This document shows, piece by piece, positions 1 to 8,260 of a DNA stretch of 64,000 bases. A program made the translations under genes and the position numbers. The notes under the pieces are model-generated. The model ran no database searches. It saw nothing but the letters and a program-made list of their open reading frames with translations, and was not told the DNA's origin. How positions within the stretch are numbered: the stretch's first letter is position 1; each line of letters begins with the position of its first letter. The DNA comes from Geovibrio thiophilus (GTDB lineage: Bacteria > Chrysiogenota > Deferribacteres > Deferribacterales > Geovibrionaceae): assembly GCF_004087915.1 (NCBI RefSeq), contig NZ_CP035108.1, positions 682,001-746,000 on the forward strand. The letters run 5' to 3'.

Positions 1-400
1 CGGGTCTGTTCAGATCGGACGGCTTGGCTCCGTCCTTTATAGCGGCTCTCACCGTGGTTACCCTGTCAGCGGCTGAGACGCCCGTGGTTACCCCTTTTGC
101 CGCCTCTATGGTAACTGTGAAGCCTGTTCCGTAGCTGCTGGTGTTGTTCTGCACCATCATGGGCAGCTCAAGCTCTGCGGTCTTCTCCTCTGTGAGGCAG
201 AGACAGACTATGCCGCTGCACTCTCTTATGAGAACAGCCATCTGCTCGGGGGTGATTGTTTCTGCGGGGAAGATAAGATCCCCCTCGTTCTCCCTGTCCT
301 CATCGTCAAGGACAAGTATCCCGCCGCCGTTTCTCAGCGACTTAAGGGCGTCTTCTACTCTTTCGGGAGATGTTTTGGGTAAAATACATTTCTGATTCAC
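1..400 (-). CDS. ribB: 3,4-dihydroxy-2-butanone 4-phosphate synthase (5' part; cut by window edge)
   Basis: The enzyme converts ribulose 5-phosphate to formate and 3,4-dihydroxy-2-butanone 4-phosphate for riboflavin synthesis. The minus-strand translation contains the family signature [17 protein letters not shown] near residue 30, followed by the expected SGIVCLCL and GFTVTIEA...GVTTGVSA...R segments. Only about 133 codons are inside the window, so a C-terminal RibA domain (RibBA fusion) cannot be excluded. I place the start at a GTG at 400 because AGAGG at 407-411 sits 6 nt upstream; an in-frame ATG at 415 is the alternative. The upstream FMN riboswitch supports riboflavin feedback control. 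Confidence 0.93.
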   Translation of the reverse strand, partial: MNQKCILPKTSPERVEDALKSLRNGGGILVLDDEDRENEGDLIFPAETITPEQMAVLIRECSGIVCLCLTEEKTAELELPMMVQNNTSSYGTGFTVTIEAAKGVTTGVSAADRVTTVRAAIKDGAKPSDLNRP

Positions 401-480
401 GGTAAACCTCTTCATTTTCGTAAATCAGGGCAAGATTAAAGGGGAAAATTAAGGCATGGAGTTTCTTGGCATGCGTTTAA

Positions 481-613
481 TCCTCTTTCGTCCGGACTGT
501 ACCGTCGGCTTCGGAATCTCACCGAATCTGCTGACCTCCGCATCTGCGGAGCGCTCGCGGGCTTGCCTGTCGGGCTTACCGCCGGTGGGGAATTTCACCC
601 CGCCCTGAGAATA
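481..613 (-). promoter_or_regulatory. FMN riboswitch (RFN element) upstream of ribB
   Basis: Read on the minus strand this stretch has the conserved RFN blocks: a CAGGGCGGGGTGAAATTCCC start, CCGGCGGTAA, AGCCCGCGAGCG, GGTCAGCAGATTCGGTGAGA and CCGACGGTACAGTC, closing with a GAAAGAG arm. It lies between a sigma-70 promoter and ribB. I see no T-tracted terminator between aptamer and gene (401-480), only a weak GCATG/CATGC stem, so control may be at translation; that is inference. Confidence 0.95.
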
Positions 614-620
614 TGGTTCT

Positions 621-648
621 ATTATAGTCTTTTATATTCCTCTGTCAA
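621..648 (-). promoter_or_regulatory. sigma-70 promoter of the FMN-riboswitch/ribB transcript
   Basis: On the minus strand TTGACA (643-648) and TATAAT (621-626) are both perfect consensus hexamers with a 16-nt spacer, and the riboswitch begins about 8 nt downstream of the -10. Confidence 0.85.
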
Positions 649-754
649 TATTCAGCAGTATTGTTATATCATTCTGTACACACGTACGGTAAACTAATAT
701 TGACACATGACGTAAACCTCTATTCAAAGGTAATTGACTGTTATTCGGATTATT

Positions 755-772
755 TGTCATCAAAAGTTGACA
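755..772. promoter_or_regulatory. palindromic upstream activator site candidate 1 (TGTCA-N8-TGACA)
   Basis: TGTCATCAAAAGTTGACA has inverted TGTCA/TGACA arms. It is centred about 155 bp upstream of the predicted sigma-54 start, a usual distance for enhancer sites. The same arm and spacer layout recurs at 822-839. Confidence 0.5.
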
Positions 773-821
773 TAATTCTAACTCCTTAGAGATAAAGCTT
801 TTTCATTTATTTGCTATTCTT

Positions 822-839
822 TGTCAATTATCGTTGACA
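822..839. promoter_or_regulatory. palindromic upstream activator site candidate 2 (TGTCA-N8-TGACA)
   Basis: TGTCAATTATCGTTGACA has 6-bp inverted arms, TGTCAA and TTGACA, and is centred about 88 bp upstream of the predicted sigma-54 start. It shares the 18-bp layout of 755-772. The half-sites resemble those of the FleQ type (GTCA...TGAC), but with a longer spacer. The binding protein is unknown. Confidence 0.55.
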
Positions 840-892
840 TAGATATAATATGTATCATTTTGTAACACGTTGTTATTTAAGGTGTTTATTTT

Positions 893-908
893 TGGCACAC
901 CTGTTGCT
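893..908 (+). promoter_or_regulatory. sigma-54 (-24/-12) promoter of the chemosensory block
   Basis: TGGCACACCTGTTGCT has the invariant GG (894-895) and GC (906-907) exactly 10 nt apart and matches the TGGCAC-N5-TTGC consensus. The predicted transcription start is 12 nt after the -12 base, at about 919-920, which is the first base of the downstream ATG. Confidence 0.85.
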
Positions 909-919
909 TAACTATCCGT

Positions 920-1321
920 ATGGAAAACACCGAAAATCTTGAAATACTTTTTGCAGAAGACGAAGAAGAACTGAGAAGGGGCGTATGCCTTTACTTCAGA
1001 AGATTCGGATATAAAGTCACTGAAGCCGCCAACGGATTGGCGTGCATTGAGAAAATTAAAGAAAAAGAAAAAGGCGGAAAAGGTTTTGACCTTATCCTTC
1101 TGGATGTGATGATGCCGGAGATGACAGGGCTTGAGGTTCTTGATTTTCTGCACAGAAACGGACGCAGTACCCCCGTTCTTCTCATAACAGGCTATCTGGA
1201 TGTGAGACCGGAGGACGAGTATATGAAAGAAATGGTGATAGGTCTTCTTCATAAACCATTCAGCCCATCTGAGCTCATTGAGAGTACACACACAATTTTG
1301 CAAAGGAGCAAAAAAACATGA
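920..1321 (+). CDS. single-domain response regulator (receiver only)
   Basis: This 133-residue protein is a bare CheY-like receiver: acidic pocket AEDEEE near residues 12-17, phospho-acceptor D62 in LILLDVMMPE, T88 in LLITGY and K110 in LLHKPF. It has no output domain, so it should act by protein contact. It is the first gene of the chemosensory block. There is no Shine-Dalgarno sequence before the ATG, and the predicted sigma-54 start coincides with it, so the transcript may be leaderless. Its stop overlaps the next start (ATGA). Confidence 0.9.
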   Translation: MENTENLEILFAEDEEELRRGVCLYFRRFGYKVTEAANGLACIEKIKEKEKGGKGFDLILLDVMMPEMTGLEVLDFLHRNGRSTPVLLITGYLDVRPEDEYMKEMVIGLLHKPFSPSELIESTHTILQRSKKT

Positions 1322-1509
1322 ACTCAGTTATTTTCGGAATCGGCGTTACGGTTACAGCAGTATCGGGAATTTTTATGGCTTTATTCGAGTATTTTCATAT
1401 CAGCACTGTTTCCGCCGCGCAGATGGGACTCTTCCTTACTTTGTCCTTCTCAGGAATAGCGGCAGCGGCAATAAAAGCAAAAAGGACATACTATGCGAGA
1501 ACTGACTGA
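1318..1509 (+). CDS. small two-helix membrane protein, unknown function
   Basis: A 63-residue protein with two hydrophobic segments (about residues 3-25 and 34-52) and a basic tail ([11 protein letters not shown]). It is translationally coupled on both sides: its ATG overlaps the upstream stop, and the receptor gene starts inside its last codons. I recognise no family. Its position directly before a receptor with a similar short membrane anchor suggests it acts with that receptor, which is inference. Confidence 0.7.
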   Translation: MNSVIFGIGVTVTAVSGIFMALFEYFHISTVSAAQMGLFLTLSFSGIAAAAIKAKRTYYARTD

Positions 1510-2734
1510 CAAGACAGGTATATACCTGTCGCTTTGCTCCGGTGCGGCAGCCTCAGCGGCTGTTTTTTTCACAGGGGGCGCACTATCGTTTTTTATCACG
1601 CTTCTTCTTGCGGCAGCGGGCGTTTTTGCGGTTTATTTTTCTTCCGTTAAAACAGCGGAGAAATGCGGAGTCCGCGCCGAGGCAGAGAAGCAGGCTGAGA
1701 TGAACAAGCTTCAGGAGTTTATGAAGTGCACCAAAAAGCTTCTTGATGACAGAGCGGAGCTTATGCCTATGTTTTCCGTTCAGCTCCAGAAGGTTATTAA
1801 GGATACGGAAGAATCTTCAAACGAAATCAGCAGCAACTTCATGAGCATTGTGGATCAGGTTGAATCGCAGGGCGAACTCGCCGGATCCGCCATCCTGAAC
1901 CTGATGGATAATGACAGAGGCGGTCAGTCCATGATGGAAAAAAACAGGATTGTTCTTCTTGAGGTCATAAAAACACTGAAGGAAACCGGTTCCTTTTCTG
2001 ATCTGGTCAGCTCCCGTTTGAATCTGATAATGGAAGGGGCGAGCAAGGTCAACGCCACAGTCTCTCAGGTGGAGTACATTGCGGATCAGACAAACCTTCT
2101 GGCGCTTAACGCAGCCATAGAGGCAGCAAGAGCCGGAGAGCACGGACGGGGCTTCGCTGTTGTTGCGGATGAAATCAGAAAACTCTCCGAGCAGTCAAAC
2201 CGCTTTGCCATGGACATAAGAAACTCTGTAAAGGCGATTACTCACGATATAGAGGGAATATACAATGAATCATCCGGAAACGCGGAGAAGATGAACGAGC
2301 TTGCCGCGTCTTCCGAAAAGGATGTGGATGAGGCGCTGAGTCTTCTTGACGGCGGTATAAACTCCGCAAAGGAAACTATCGGGCGCCTTCAGGAAGAAAC
2401 AGCGAAAACCGCAGAGCGCATAAGAGGAATCGTTATCTCCCTCCAGTATCAGGATATAAACAGACAGAGGATTGAACACGTAATCGAACCGATTGACATA
2501 GTCGGCAAGGATCTCATTAACCTTTCCGCCGCTATGAATGATGTAGGCGGAAACCTGTGCACCCTGCGCCTGAGTGACTTAAGCACCCACCTTAAAACCA
2601 TGTACACCATGGAAAGTGAAAGAGCGATATTTGAAAAACACATAAAAGGGTTCGGCGGAAGCGGCAAAAGCGGAAACGGTGTAAGCCGGAAAAGCAAATC
2701 AGCCGTTGAAGCGGACAATGTCGAATTATTTTAG
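1493..2734 (+). CDS. methyl-accepting chemotaxis protein without a sensor ectodomain
   Basis: 413 residues. An N-terminal hydrophobic hairpin (about residues 9-50) is followed directly by a cytoplasmic coiled coil, so no periplasmic ligand domain is present. The receptor tip that binds CheA and CheW is clear: [20 protein letters not shown] followed by [19 protein letters not shown] later [14 protein letters not shown] segment is typical of receptors of this short class. It may sense membrane or redox state, or take its signal from the 63-residue neighbour. It lacks the C-terminal aromatic pentapeptide found on the two later receptors. Confidence 0.9.
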   Translation: MRELTDKTGIYLSLCSGAAASAAVFFTGGALSFFITLLLAAAGVFAVYFSSVKTAEKCGVRAEAEKQAEMNKLQEFMKCTKKLLDDRAELMPMFSVQLQKVIKDTEESSNEISSNFMSIVDQVESQGELAGSAILNLMDNDRGGQSMMEKNRIVLLEVIKTLKETGSFSDLVSSRLNLIMEGASKVNATVSQVEYIADQTNLLALNAAIEAARAGEHGRGFAVVADEIRKLSEQSNRFAMDIRNSVKAITHDIEGIYNESSGNAEKMNELAASSEKDVDEALSLLDGGINSAKETIGRLQEETAKTAERIRGIVISLQYQDINRQRIEHVIEPIDIVGKDLINLSAAMNDVGGNLCTLRLSDLSTHLKTMYTMESERAIFEKHIKGFGGSGKSGNGVSRKSKSAVEADNVELF

Positions 2735-2743
2735 GAGTATGCA

Positions 2744-3094
2744 ATGCTAGACATCACAGAGGAAAAAATCGGTTCGGACTGCGTTCTTTCCTTATCGGGC
2801 GATCTTACCGTATGCAACATAGGGCAGGTGCGCGAAAAGCTTATGGAACTTTATTCCACGGAAAACAGCGTAAGGGTGAACATAGCCGGGGAATCCAGCA
2901 TAGATTTCACGTTTTTTCAGCTGATGTGCTCTGCCCACCGCACCTTTTCGTCGGTAGGCAAAAATATATCGTTCGATAAAACAGAGGGCTGCCCGCTGGA
3001 ATTAAAGAAATTCAGCCTCGGTTTTTCAAGGCGTTCGGGATGCAGTCAGGATAAATGCGGAAGCTGCCTTTGGGCGGTAAAGGAGAATGTTTAA
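2744..3094 (+). CDS. STAS-domain protein with a cysteine-rich tail
   Basis: 116 residues with a STAS (anti-sigma-antagonist-like) fold pattern: an LSLSGDLTV strand, a helix around 26-38 and the core SSIDFTFFQLM, where T56 occupies the usual phosphorylatable Ser/Thr region. Such proteins occur in several chemosensory clusters and probably serve as regulatory partners. C83, C100, C105 and C108 give a CX4CX2C tail (CSQDKCGSC), which could bind metal or respond to redox; that is inference. Its stop overlaps the cheY start (TAATG). Confidence 0.75.
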   Translation: MLDITEEKIGSDCVLSLSGDLTVCNIGQVREKLMELYSTENSVRVNIAGESSIDFTFFQLMCSAHRTFSSVGKNISFDKTEGCPLELKKFSLGFSRRSGCSQDKCGSCLWAVKENV

Positions 3095-3459
3095 TGGGGA
3101 AAATAATTCTTAGCGTGGATGATTCCGCCAGCATACGCCAGATGGTGAAGTTCACTCTGACAAAGGAAGGCTACGAGGTTATAGAAGCCTCAGACGGCGT
3201 TGATGCACTTGCAAAAATAACCGGCAAAAAGGTTGATATGGTTGTGACAGACCTTAATATGCCCAATATGGACGGCATAACACTCATAAAAGAGCTGAGA
3301 AAACAAGCTGCGTACAAATTTATACCCATAATAATGCTGACCACGGAATCTCAGGATTCAAAAAAACTGGAAGGAAAAGCGGCAGGCGCTACGGGCTGGA
3401 TAGTAAAACCTTTTAAGCCCGAACAGCTTCTGGGAGTAGTAAAAAAAGTATTAGGATAG
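3094..3459 (+). CDS. cheY: chemotaxis response regulator CheY
   Basis: 121 residues forming a single receiver domain that CheA would phosphorylate to act on the flagellar switch. It shows the acidic pair in LSVDDSAS, the acceptor Asp in MVVTDLNMPNMDG, the Thr in IIMLTTES and the Lys in WIVKPFKPEQ. The start is the ATG overlapping the STAS stop, with AAAGGAG upstream. Four nucleotides separate it from cheA. Confidence 0.92.
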   Translation: MGKIILSVDDSASIRQMVKFTLTKEGYEVIEASDGVDALAKITGKKVDMVVTDLNMPNMDGITLIKELRKQAAYKFIPIIMLTTESQDSKKLEGKAAGATGWIVKPFKPEQLLGVVKKVLG

Positions 3460-3463
3460 GCTT

Positions 3464-5527
3464 ATGTCCGCTGATATTCACAAACAGGCATTTGTAACCG
3501 AGGCAGGAGAGCTCCTTGAGGAGCTTGAGCAGTCTCTGATGGAGCTTGAAAACACACCGGATGATTCTGATCTGGTAGCCAAGGTTTTCAGAGCTATGCA
3601 CACCATCAAGGGCTCCGGTTCGATGTTCGGATTTGACAATCTTGCCGCATTTGTTCACGGCATAGAGACCGCTTACGATCTCGTGCGTGAAGGGAAACTG
3701 GCAGTGACTCAGGAGATGATAGAAAACTCACTTAAGTCCTGCGATGTTATCAAAGAAATGGTGGCTGATGAGACCATTGATTCATCTGGAGGCGTGGCAG
3801 CCGCTCTCAAGAATTTTTTCGCTGCTCTTCAAGGCGGCGGAGCTTCCGCAGCTAAACCTGCGGAAAAAGCCAGAGAACGCAAAAGCTCGCTGACCACGTT
3901 CAGGGTTCAGTTCAAGCCCCACGAGGACATTTTCACCAGAGGGGTAAATGTTCAGCTTCTTCTTAATGAGATTGCGGAGCTGGGCGAATGCAAGGTTATA
4001 GCACATCCTGAGAATGTTCCTTATCTGGATGAGCTTGAAAGCGAGAAATGCTACGTTAACTGGGACATAATACTCACAACGGATAAAGGCGAAAACGCCA
4101 TACGCGATGTATTCATCTTTGTTGAGGACGACTGCGACATAACTATAACCCCCGTGGCTTTTTACGATGGCGAGTCAGCGGATGATCACGAACGGATCGG
4201 GGAAATACTTGTAGAAAAAGGTGACATATCCAGAATTGAGCTGGAGGCGATTCTCTCCGAGAAAAAACGTCTGGGCGAAATACTGGTGGAAAAGGGCGCT
4301 GTGGCTCCGTCTGCCATTGATGCGGCGCTTGAGGAACAGAAACACATCAGGGAAATAAAAGCCAAAAAGAGTGAGGCGGAGGGCATGACCTCCATAAGGG
4401 TTCAGTCGGATAAGCTGGATTTTCTTGTGGATCTCGTCGGCGAGCTTGTCACGGTGCAGGCACGCCTCAGCCAGACGGCGGCGAGGAAAAACGAGCCAGA
4501 GCTCCTCAAGATAGCGGAGGATGTTGAAAGGCTTGTGTGGGATCTGCGGGATAACACAATGAGCATCAGGATGCTCCCCATAGGCTCCACATTCAGCAAG
4601 TTCAACAGGCTTGTGAGAGACCTTTCCCACACTCTGGGCAAAAAGATAGATCTCGTCACCGAAGGCGCTGAAACCGAGCTTGACAAAACTGTTATCGAAA
4701 AGCTTAACGATCCCCTTGTTCACCTCATAAGAAACAGCATAGACCACGGTCTCGAAATGCCCGAGGAGAGAAAATCGGCGGGCAAGAAGGAAACAGGAAC
4801 AATAACGCTCAGCGCCAGACATTCAGGCGACAGTGTTCTCATACAGATAACCGATGACGGCAGAGGCATAGACCCTGAGAAGGTACGCAGAAAAGCTATC
4901 GAAAAGGGGCTCATCGCTGAAACAGTGGAACTCACGGCTAAGGAAGCATGCGAGCTTATACTCGCCCCGGGCTTTTCCACCGCGGAAGCCGTTTCCAACA
5001 TCTCCGGACGCGGTGTCGGCATGGATGTGGTGAAAAGGAATATAGAAGCGCTTAAGGGCACGCTGGATATTACATCAGAGAAGGGGAAAGGCACGGTGAT
5101 AAGCCTGAAGCTTCCTCTCACTCTGGCGATAATAGACGGGCTTCTGATCAAAGTCTCGGATCAGTTCTTTATAATACCTCTGGCTGTCGTGGAGGAGTGC
5201 ATAGAGCTCACCCCCAAGGACATAGCCAATTCCCACGGGCGGAGCATAATTCAGGTGCGCGGCGACATAGTTCCCTACATCAAGCTCCGTGAGCTCTTCG
5301 GTATCAGGAGCGAAGTGCCGGAGATTCAGCAGATAGTCGTTACTGAGATAGACGGAAGAAGGGTTGGTTTCGTGACGGATTCGGTTATAGGCGATCACCA
5401 GACAGTTATAAAATCACTCGGCAAAATATTCAAGGAGGTTCACGGAGTATCAGGAGCATCGATACTCGGCGACGGATCGGTTGCGCTGATCATAGATGCC
5501 GTGAAGATATATCACGGCATAGAGTAG
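3464..5527 (+). CDS. cheA: chemotaxis histidine kinase CheA with tandem MshEN-like motifs
   Basis: 687 residues. The P1 Hpt domain carries H46 in RAMHTIKGSG. A linker and P2-like region (about 141-235) follow. Residues 244-267 and 269-292 are two consecutive RxGEILVEKG...L..AL.EQ repeats. The P3 dimer helices are at about 308-380. The ATPase domain has the N box (N424, H428 in LIRNSIDHG), DDGRGID at 464-470 and GRGVGMD at 515-521. The C-terminal CheW-like domain starts near 555. The repeats match the RLGxxLxxxGxI...L...L..Q pattern of the c-di-GMP-binding MshEN motif, which is unusual in CheA. Confidence 0.95.
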   Translation: MSADIHKQAFVTEAGELLEELEQSLMELENTPDDSDLVAKVFRAMHTIKGSGSMFGFDNLAAFVHGIETAYDLVREGKLAVTQEMIENSLKSCDVIKEMVADETIDSSGGVAAALKNFFAALQGGGASAAKPAEKARERKSSLTTFRVQFKPHEDIFTRGVNVQLLLNEIAELGECKVIAHPENVPYLDELESEKCYVNWDIILTTDKGENAIRDVFIFVEDDCDITITPVAFYDGESADDHERIGEILVEKGDISRIELEAILSEKKRLGEILVEKGAVAPSAIDAALEEQKHIREIKAKKSEAEGMTSIRVQSDKLDFLVDLVGELVTVQARLSQTAARKNEPELLKIAEDVERLVWDLRDNTMSIRMLPIGSTFSKFNRLVRDLSHTLGKKIDLVTEGAETELDKTVIEKLNDPLVHLIRNSIDHGLEMPEERKSAGKKETGTITLSARHSGDSVLIQITDDGRGIDPEKVRRKAIEKGLIAETVELTAKEACELILAPGFSTAEAVSNISGRGVGMDVVKRNIEALKGTLDITSEKGKGTVISLKLPLTLAIIDGLLIKVSDQFFIIPLAVVEECIELTPKDIANSHGRSIIQVRGDIVPYIKLRELFGIRSEVPEIQQIVVTEIDGRRVGFVTDSVIGDHQTVIKSLGKIFKEVHGVSGASILGDGSVALIIDAVKIYHGIE

Positions 5528-5574
5528 ATACATTTTAAGTAAATTTTTTTTATCTGAAAACCTTGGAGGTTGTT

Positions 5575-7572
5575 ATGTTGAAGAATCTGAAGATCGGCAT
5601 GAAGCTGCTGATAGGCTTCGGTATTGTCCTTCTGCTTACCCTTATGGTAGGTCTTGCGGGATACACCGGAATGAACAAAGTGCTCGGAAGCGTGGAGTAT
5701 TCCGAGGATATGTGGACAGTGGGCGAATTTATTCTCAATGCCCGCACGCAGGAAAAGAACTACATCATAAGAAAGGATCAGGCTTCTCTGGACAATATAC
5801 ACAAGGAGCTTGACGGGCTTAAGGCAAGGGCTGAGGAAACAGCCAAAAAAATGGACGATCAGGCGATCACCGCTGATATAAACAAGATAATCGATGGTGT
5901 GGGCAAATACGAAGCTGCTTTTGATAAGTATGTGAATGTGGATAAATCAAAAATCGATGATGAAGCAAGGATGGTTGTTGCCGCTCTGAACGCCATATCC
6001 GAGGCGGAGAAAACAGCCAAGGATCAGGTTAAGCAGTTTAACGATATTCTTTCCTCATCAAAAGACGCTGCGGCGCTTGATGACAAAATGAACAAGGTCA
6101 ACAGTTCTTACATCATCATGATGGATATAGCGGAAGCCAGAAGGCTTTTCTGGCAGTTTAAGAGCACAGGGGATCCTAAAGACGCCGAAAACGTCCGTGA
6201 GCGTATTGAAAAAGCCAGAGCAGCGGCAGAAGCTCTGAAGGCTTCATTCGTTAACAAACACAATATTGAAAGCGCCGAATCACTTATAAAGTCAATCAAG
6301 GACTACAGCGACAATCTTACGGTTTATGTTGAACGCACGGCAGAGCAGGTAAACATTGATCAGGAAATGGTAGACAGCGCCAGAGCGGCGGCGGAAGTTA
6401 CAGCGGTTGCCAACGCCGCAAGCTCCGAGATGATGATGTCCGACTTCAGAAGCGCTCTTGTGATGATCCTTATTATGTCCGCGGCGGCTTTGGTTTTCGG
6501 TGCTGTTGCGGGTGTGGTTATAGCAAAAGGGATCACAGGGCCTATTAACATGGGTGTATCGTTCGCGCGGGAAGTTGCAAACGGTAATCTGGACGCCGAT
6601 ATGAATCTGGAACAGAAGGATGAGGTGGGGATGCTCGCCGCAGCCATGAAGGATATGATAAATAAGCTCCGCAGTATAGTTCTGGAGGTCAAGGCGGCTT
6701 CGCTTAATGTTTCCTCCGGAAGCGGACAGCTCAGCAGCGCGGCGCAGGAAATGTCTCAGGGAGCGACAGAGCAGGCGGCAGCGGCGGAAGAAGCTTCAAG
6801 CTCAATGGAAGAGATGACCTCCAACATCAATCAGAACGCCGACAATGCTCTCCAGACCGAGAAAATAGCCCGCAAGGCCGCCGACGATGCTAAAGAGGGC
6901 GGACACGCAGTAGACCAGACAGTGAAAGCGATGAAGGATATAGCGGGTAAAATCTCAATCATAGAAGAGATAGCCCGCCAGACAAACCTCCTTGCCCTCA
7001 ACGCCGCCATAGAGGCAGCACGGGCAGGGGAACACGGAAAAGGCTTCGCAGTTGTGGCAAGCGAGGTTCGCAAGCTCGCCGAACGCTCACAGGAAGCAGC
7101 GAGAGAGATAAGCGACCTTTCCACCACCAGCGTGGAAATAGCGGAAAAAGCGGGCAGTCTGCTCCAGCAGATCCTCCCCGATATACAGAAAACTGCCGAA
7201 CTGGTTCAGGAAATAACTGCATCAAGCAGTGAGCAGAGAACCGGAGCGGAGCAGATAAACAGCGCGATACAGCAGCTTGATCAGGTTATACAGCAGAATG
7301 CCGGCGCGTCCGAAGAGATGGCGTCAACAGCGGAAGAGCTCTCAAGTCAGGCGGAAGCACTTGAGCAGACAATGCAGTTCTTCAAAATGAAGGACAACTC
7401 GGGCATATCCTCATCAAGAGGCAGAAAAACCGCTATCAAAGCCGCGCACATTAACTCAAACAAAACCCCCGCGCTGAAAGGCGCCAAAGGCAAACAGCAA
7501 GGGGATGGAGTGGAGCTGAACCTTTCGGGCAGCGACCACGATAAACTTGATGACGAGTTTATAAGTTACTGA
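5575..7572 (+). CDS. methyl-accepting chemotaxis protein with large periplasmic helical domain
   Basis: 665 residues. TM1 is at about 11-30, followed by a helical periplasmic domain (about 35-290, with an [13 protein letters not shown] segment like the HBM/4HB class), TM2 near 295-320, HAMP ([20 protein letters not shown]) and the signalling hairpin ([20 protein letters not shown]). The last residues are EFISY, which fits the aromatic pentapeptide pattern x-F-x-x-Y used to tether CheR or CheB, after a flexible Lys/Ser-rich linker. I chose ATG 5575 because GGAGG lies 5 nt upstream. Its cytoplasmic half is nearly identical to that of the receptor at 8261. Confidence 0.93.
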   Translation: MLKNLKIGMKLLIGFGIVLLLTLMVGLAGYTGMNKVLGSVEYSEDMWTVGEFILNARTQEKNYIIRKDQASLDNIHKELDGLKARAEETAKKMDDQAITADINKIIDGVGKYEAAFDKYVNVDKSKIDDEARMVVAALNAISEAEKTAKDQVKQFNDILSSSKDAAALDDKMNKVNSSYIIMMDIAEARRLFWQFKSTGDPKDAENVRERIEKARAAAEALKASFVNKHNIESAESLIKSIKDYSDNLTVYVERTAEQVNIDQEMVDSARAAAEVTAVANAASSEMMMSDFRSALVMILIMSAAALVFGAVAGVVIAKGITGPINMGVSFAREVANGNLDADMNLEQKDEVGMLAAAMKDMINKLRSIVLEVKAASLNVSSGSGQLSSAAQEMSQGATEQAAAAEEASSSMEEMTSNINQNADNALQTEKIARKAADDAKEGGHAVDQTVKAMKDIAGKISIIEEIARQTNLLALNAAIEAARAGEHGKGFAVVASEVRKLAERSQEAAREISDLSTTSVEIAEKAGSLLQQILPDIQKTAELVQEITASSSEQRTGAEQINSAIQQLDQVIQQNAGASEEMASTAEELSSQAEALEQTMQFFKMKDNSGISSSRGRKTAIKAAHINSNKTPALKGAKGKQQGDGVELNLSGSDHDKLDDEFISY

Positions 7573-7588
7573 CAAATCGGAGGTAGTT

Positions 7589-8086
7589 ATGTCGGAAAGC
7601 ATAAACGACACTGGAAGCTGCCAGGTGCTTACCTTTAAGATGGGCGAAGAGGTGTTCGGAGTGAACATCATGTCCGTCAGGGAGGTGCTTGACTACACCA
7701 ATGTTACCAAGGTTCCCCAGACTCCGGATTTCATGCGGGGGGTCATAAACCTGCGGGGCAATGTTGTTCCTGTTATTGACCTTAAGCTGAAGTTCGGCAT
7801 GTCTGCGACGGAGCGCACAGTGAATACGTGCATAATCATAGTCGAGGTTTCCCTTGACGGTGAGAGCGCTATTCTCGGCGCACTTGCGGACTCGGTGCAG
7901 GAAGTGGTGGACTTTGAGAAGGAGTTCATTGAACCCGCTCCCCGAATAGGCACGCAGCTCAACACTGAGTTTATTCAGGGGATGGCGAAAAAGGGTGAAG
8001 GTTTTGTAATCATACTGAACATTAATAAGGTTTTTTCCGCTGATGAGCTGAATATGTATTCGGGCTTACAGGAGAACGCTTCTTAA
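7589..8086 (+). CDS. cheW: chemotaxis coupling protein CheW
   Basis: 165 residues forming one CheW domain that bridges receptors to CheA. Typical segments are LTFKMGEEVFGVNIMSVREV, VINLRGNVVPVIDLK, the DSVQEVVDF strand and the terminal KGEGFVIILNINKVFS. AGGTAG precedes the ATG. It sits between two receptor genes. Confidence 0.94.
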   Translation: MSESINDTGSCQVLTFKMGEEVFGVNIMSVREVLDYTNVTKVPQTPDFMRGVINLRGNVVPVIDLKLKFGMSATERTVNTCIIIVEVSLDGESAILGALADSVQEVVDFEKEFIEPAPRIGTQLNTEFIQGMAKKGEGFVIILNINKVFSADELNMYSGLQENAS

Positions 8087-8118
8087 ACAGGGATTTATCC
8101 CGGAATTTTATATCTGAC

Positions 8119-8190
8119 GACGGATGAGCCGTCACTTTTTATCTGACGCCCTTGTGAGCGGTAAAGAAGGGGGGAGGATTTCCTCCCCCC
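8119..8190 (+). terminator. two hairpins after cheW (likely terminator/attenuator region)
   Basis: GACGG/CCGTC (8119-8133) followed by ACTTTTTAT resembles a weak intrinsic terminator. A very strong 9-bp stem GGGGGGAGG/CCTCCCCCC (8169-8190, ATTT loop) follows without a T-tract. Together they could reduce read-through into the next receptor gene or stabilise the upstream mRNA. Confidence 0.55.
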
Positions 8191-8260
8191 TGAAACCGTT
8201 ATATCTGATCTCTGCATGTGAGCAGCTTAGTTCATTGCTAATACAAAGCGAGGGATCGAA

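Noticed and set aside
4175-4822. 215-codon minus-strand frame inside cheA
   Set aside because: Shadow of cheA; composition is Leu/Phe/His-rich without motifs.
8169-8190. Classical Rho-independent terminator
   Set aside because: The 9-bp G/C stem is perfect, but TGAAACC follows instead of a T-tract, so it is listed only as part of a hairpin region of uncertain effect.
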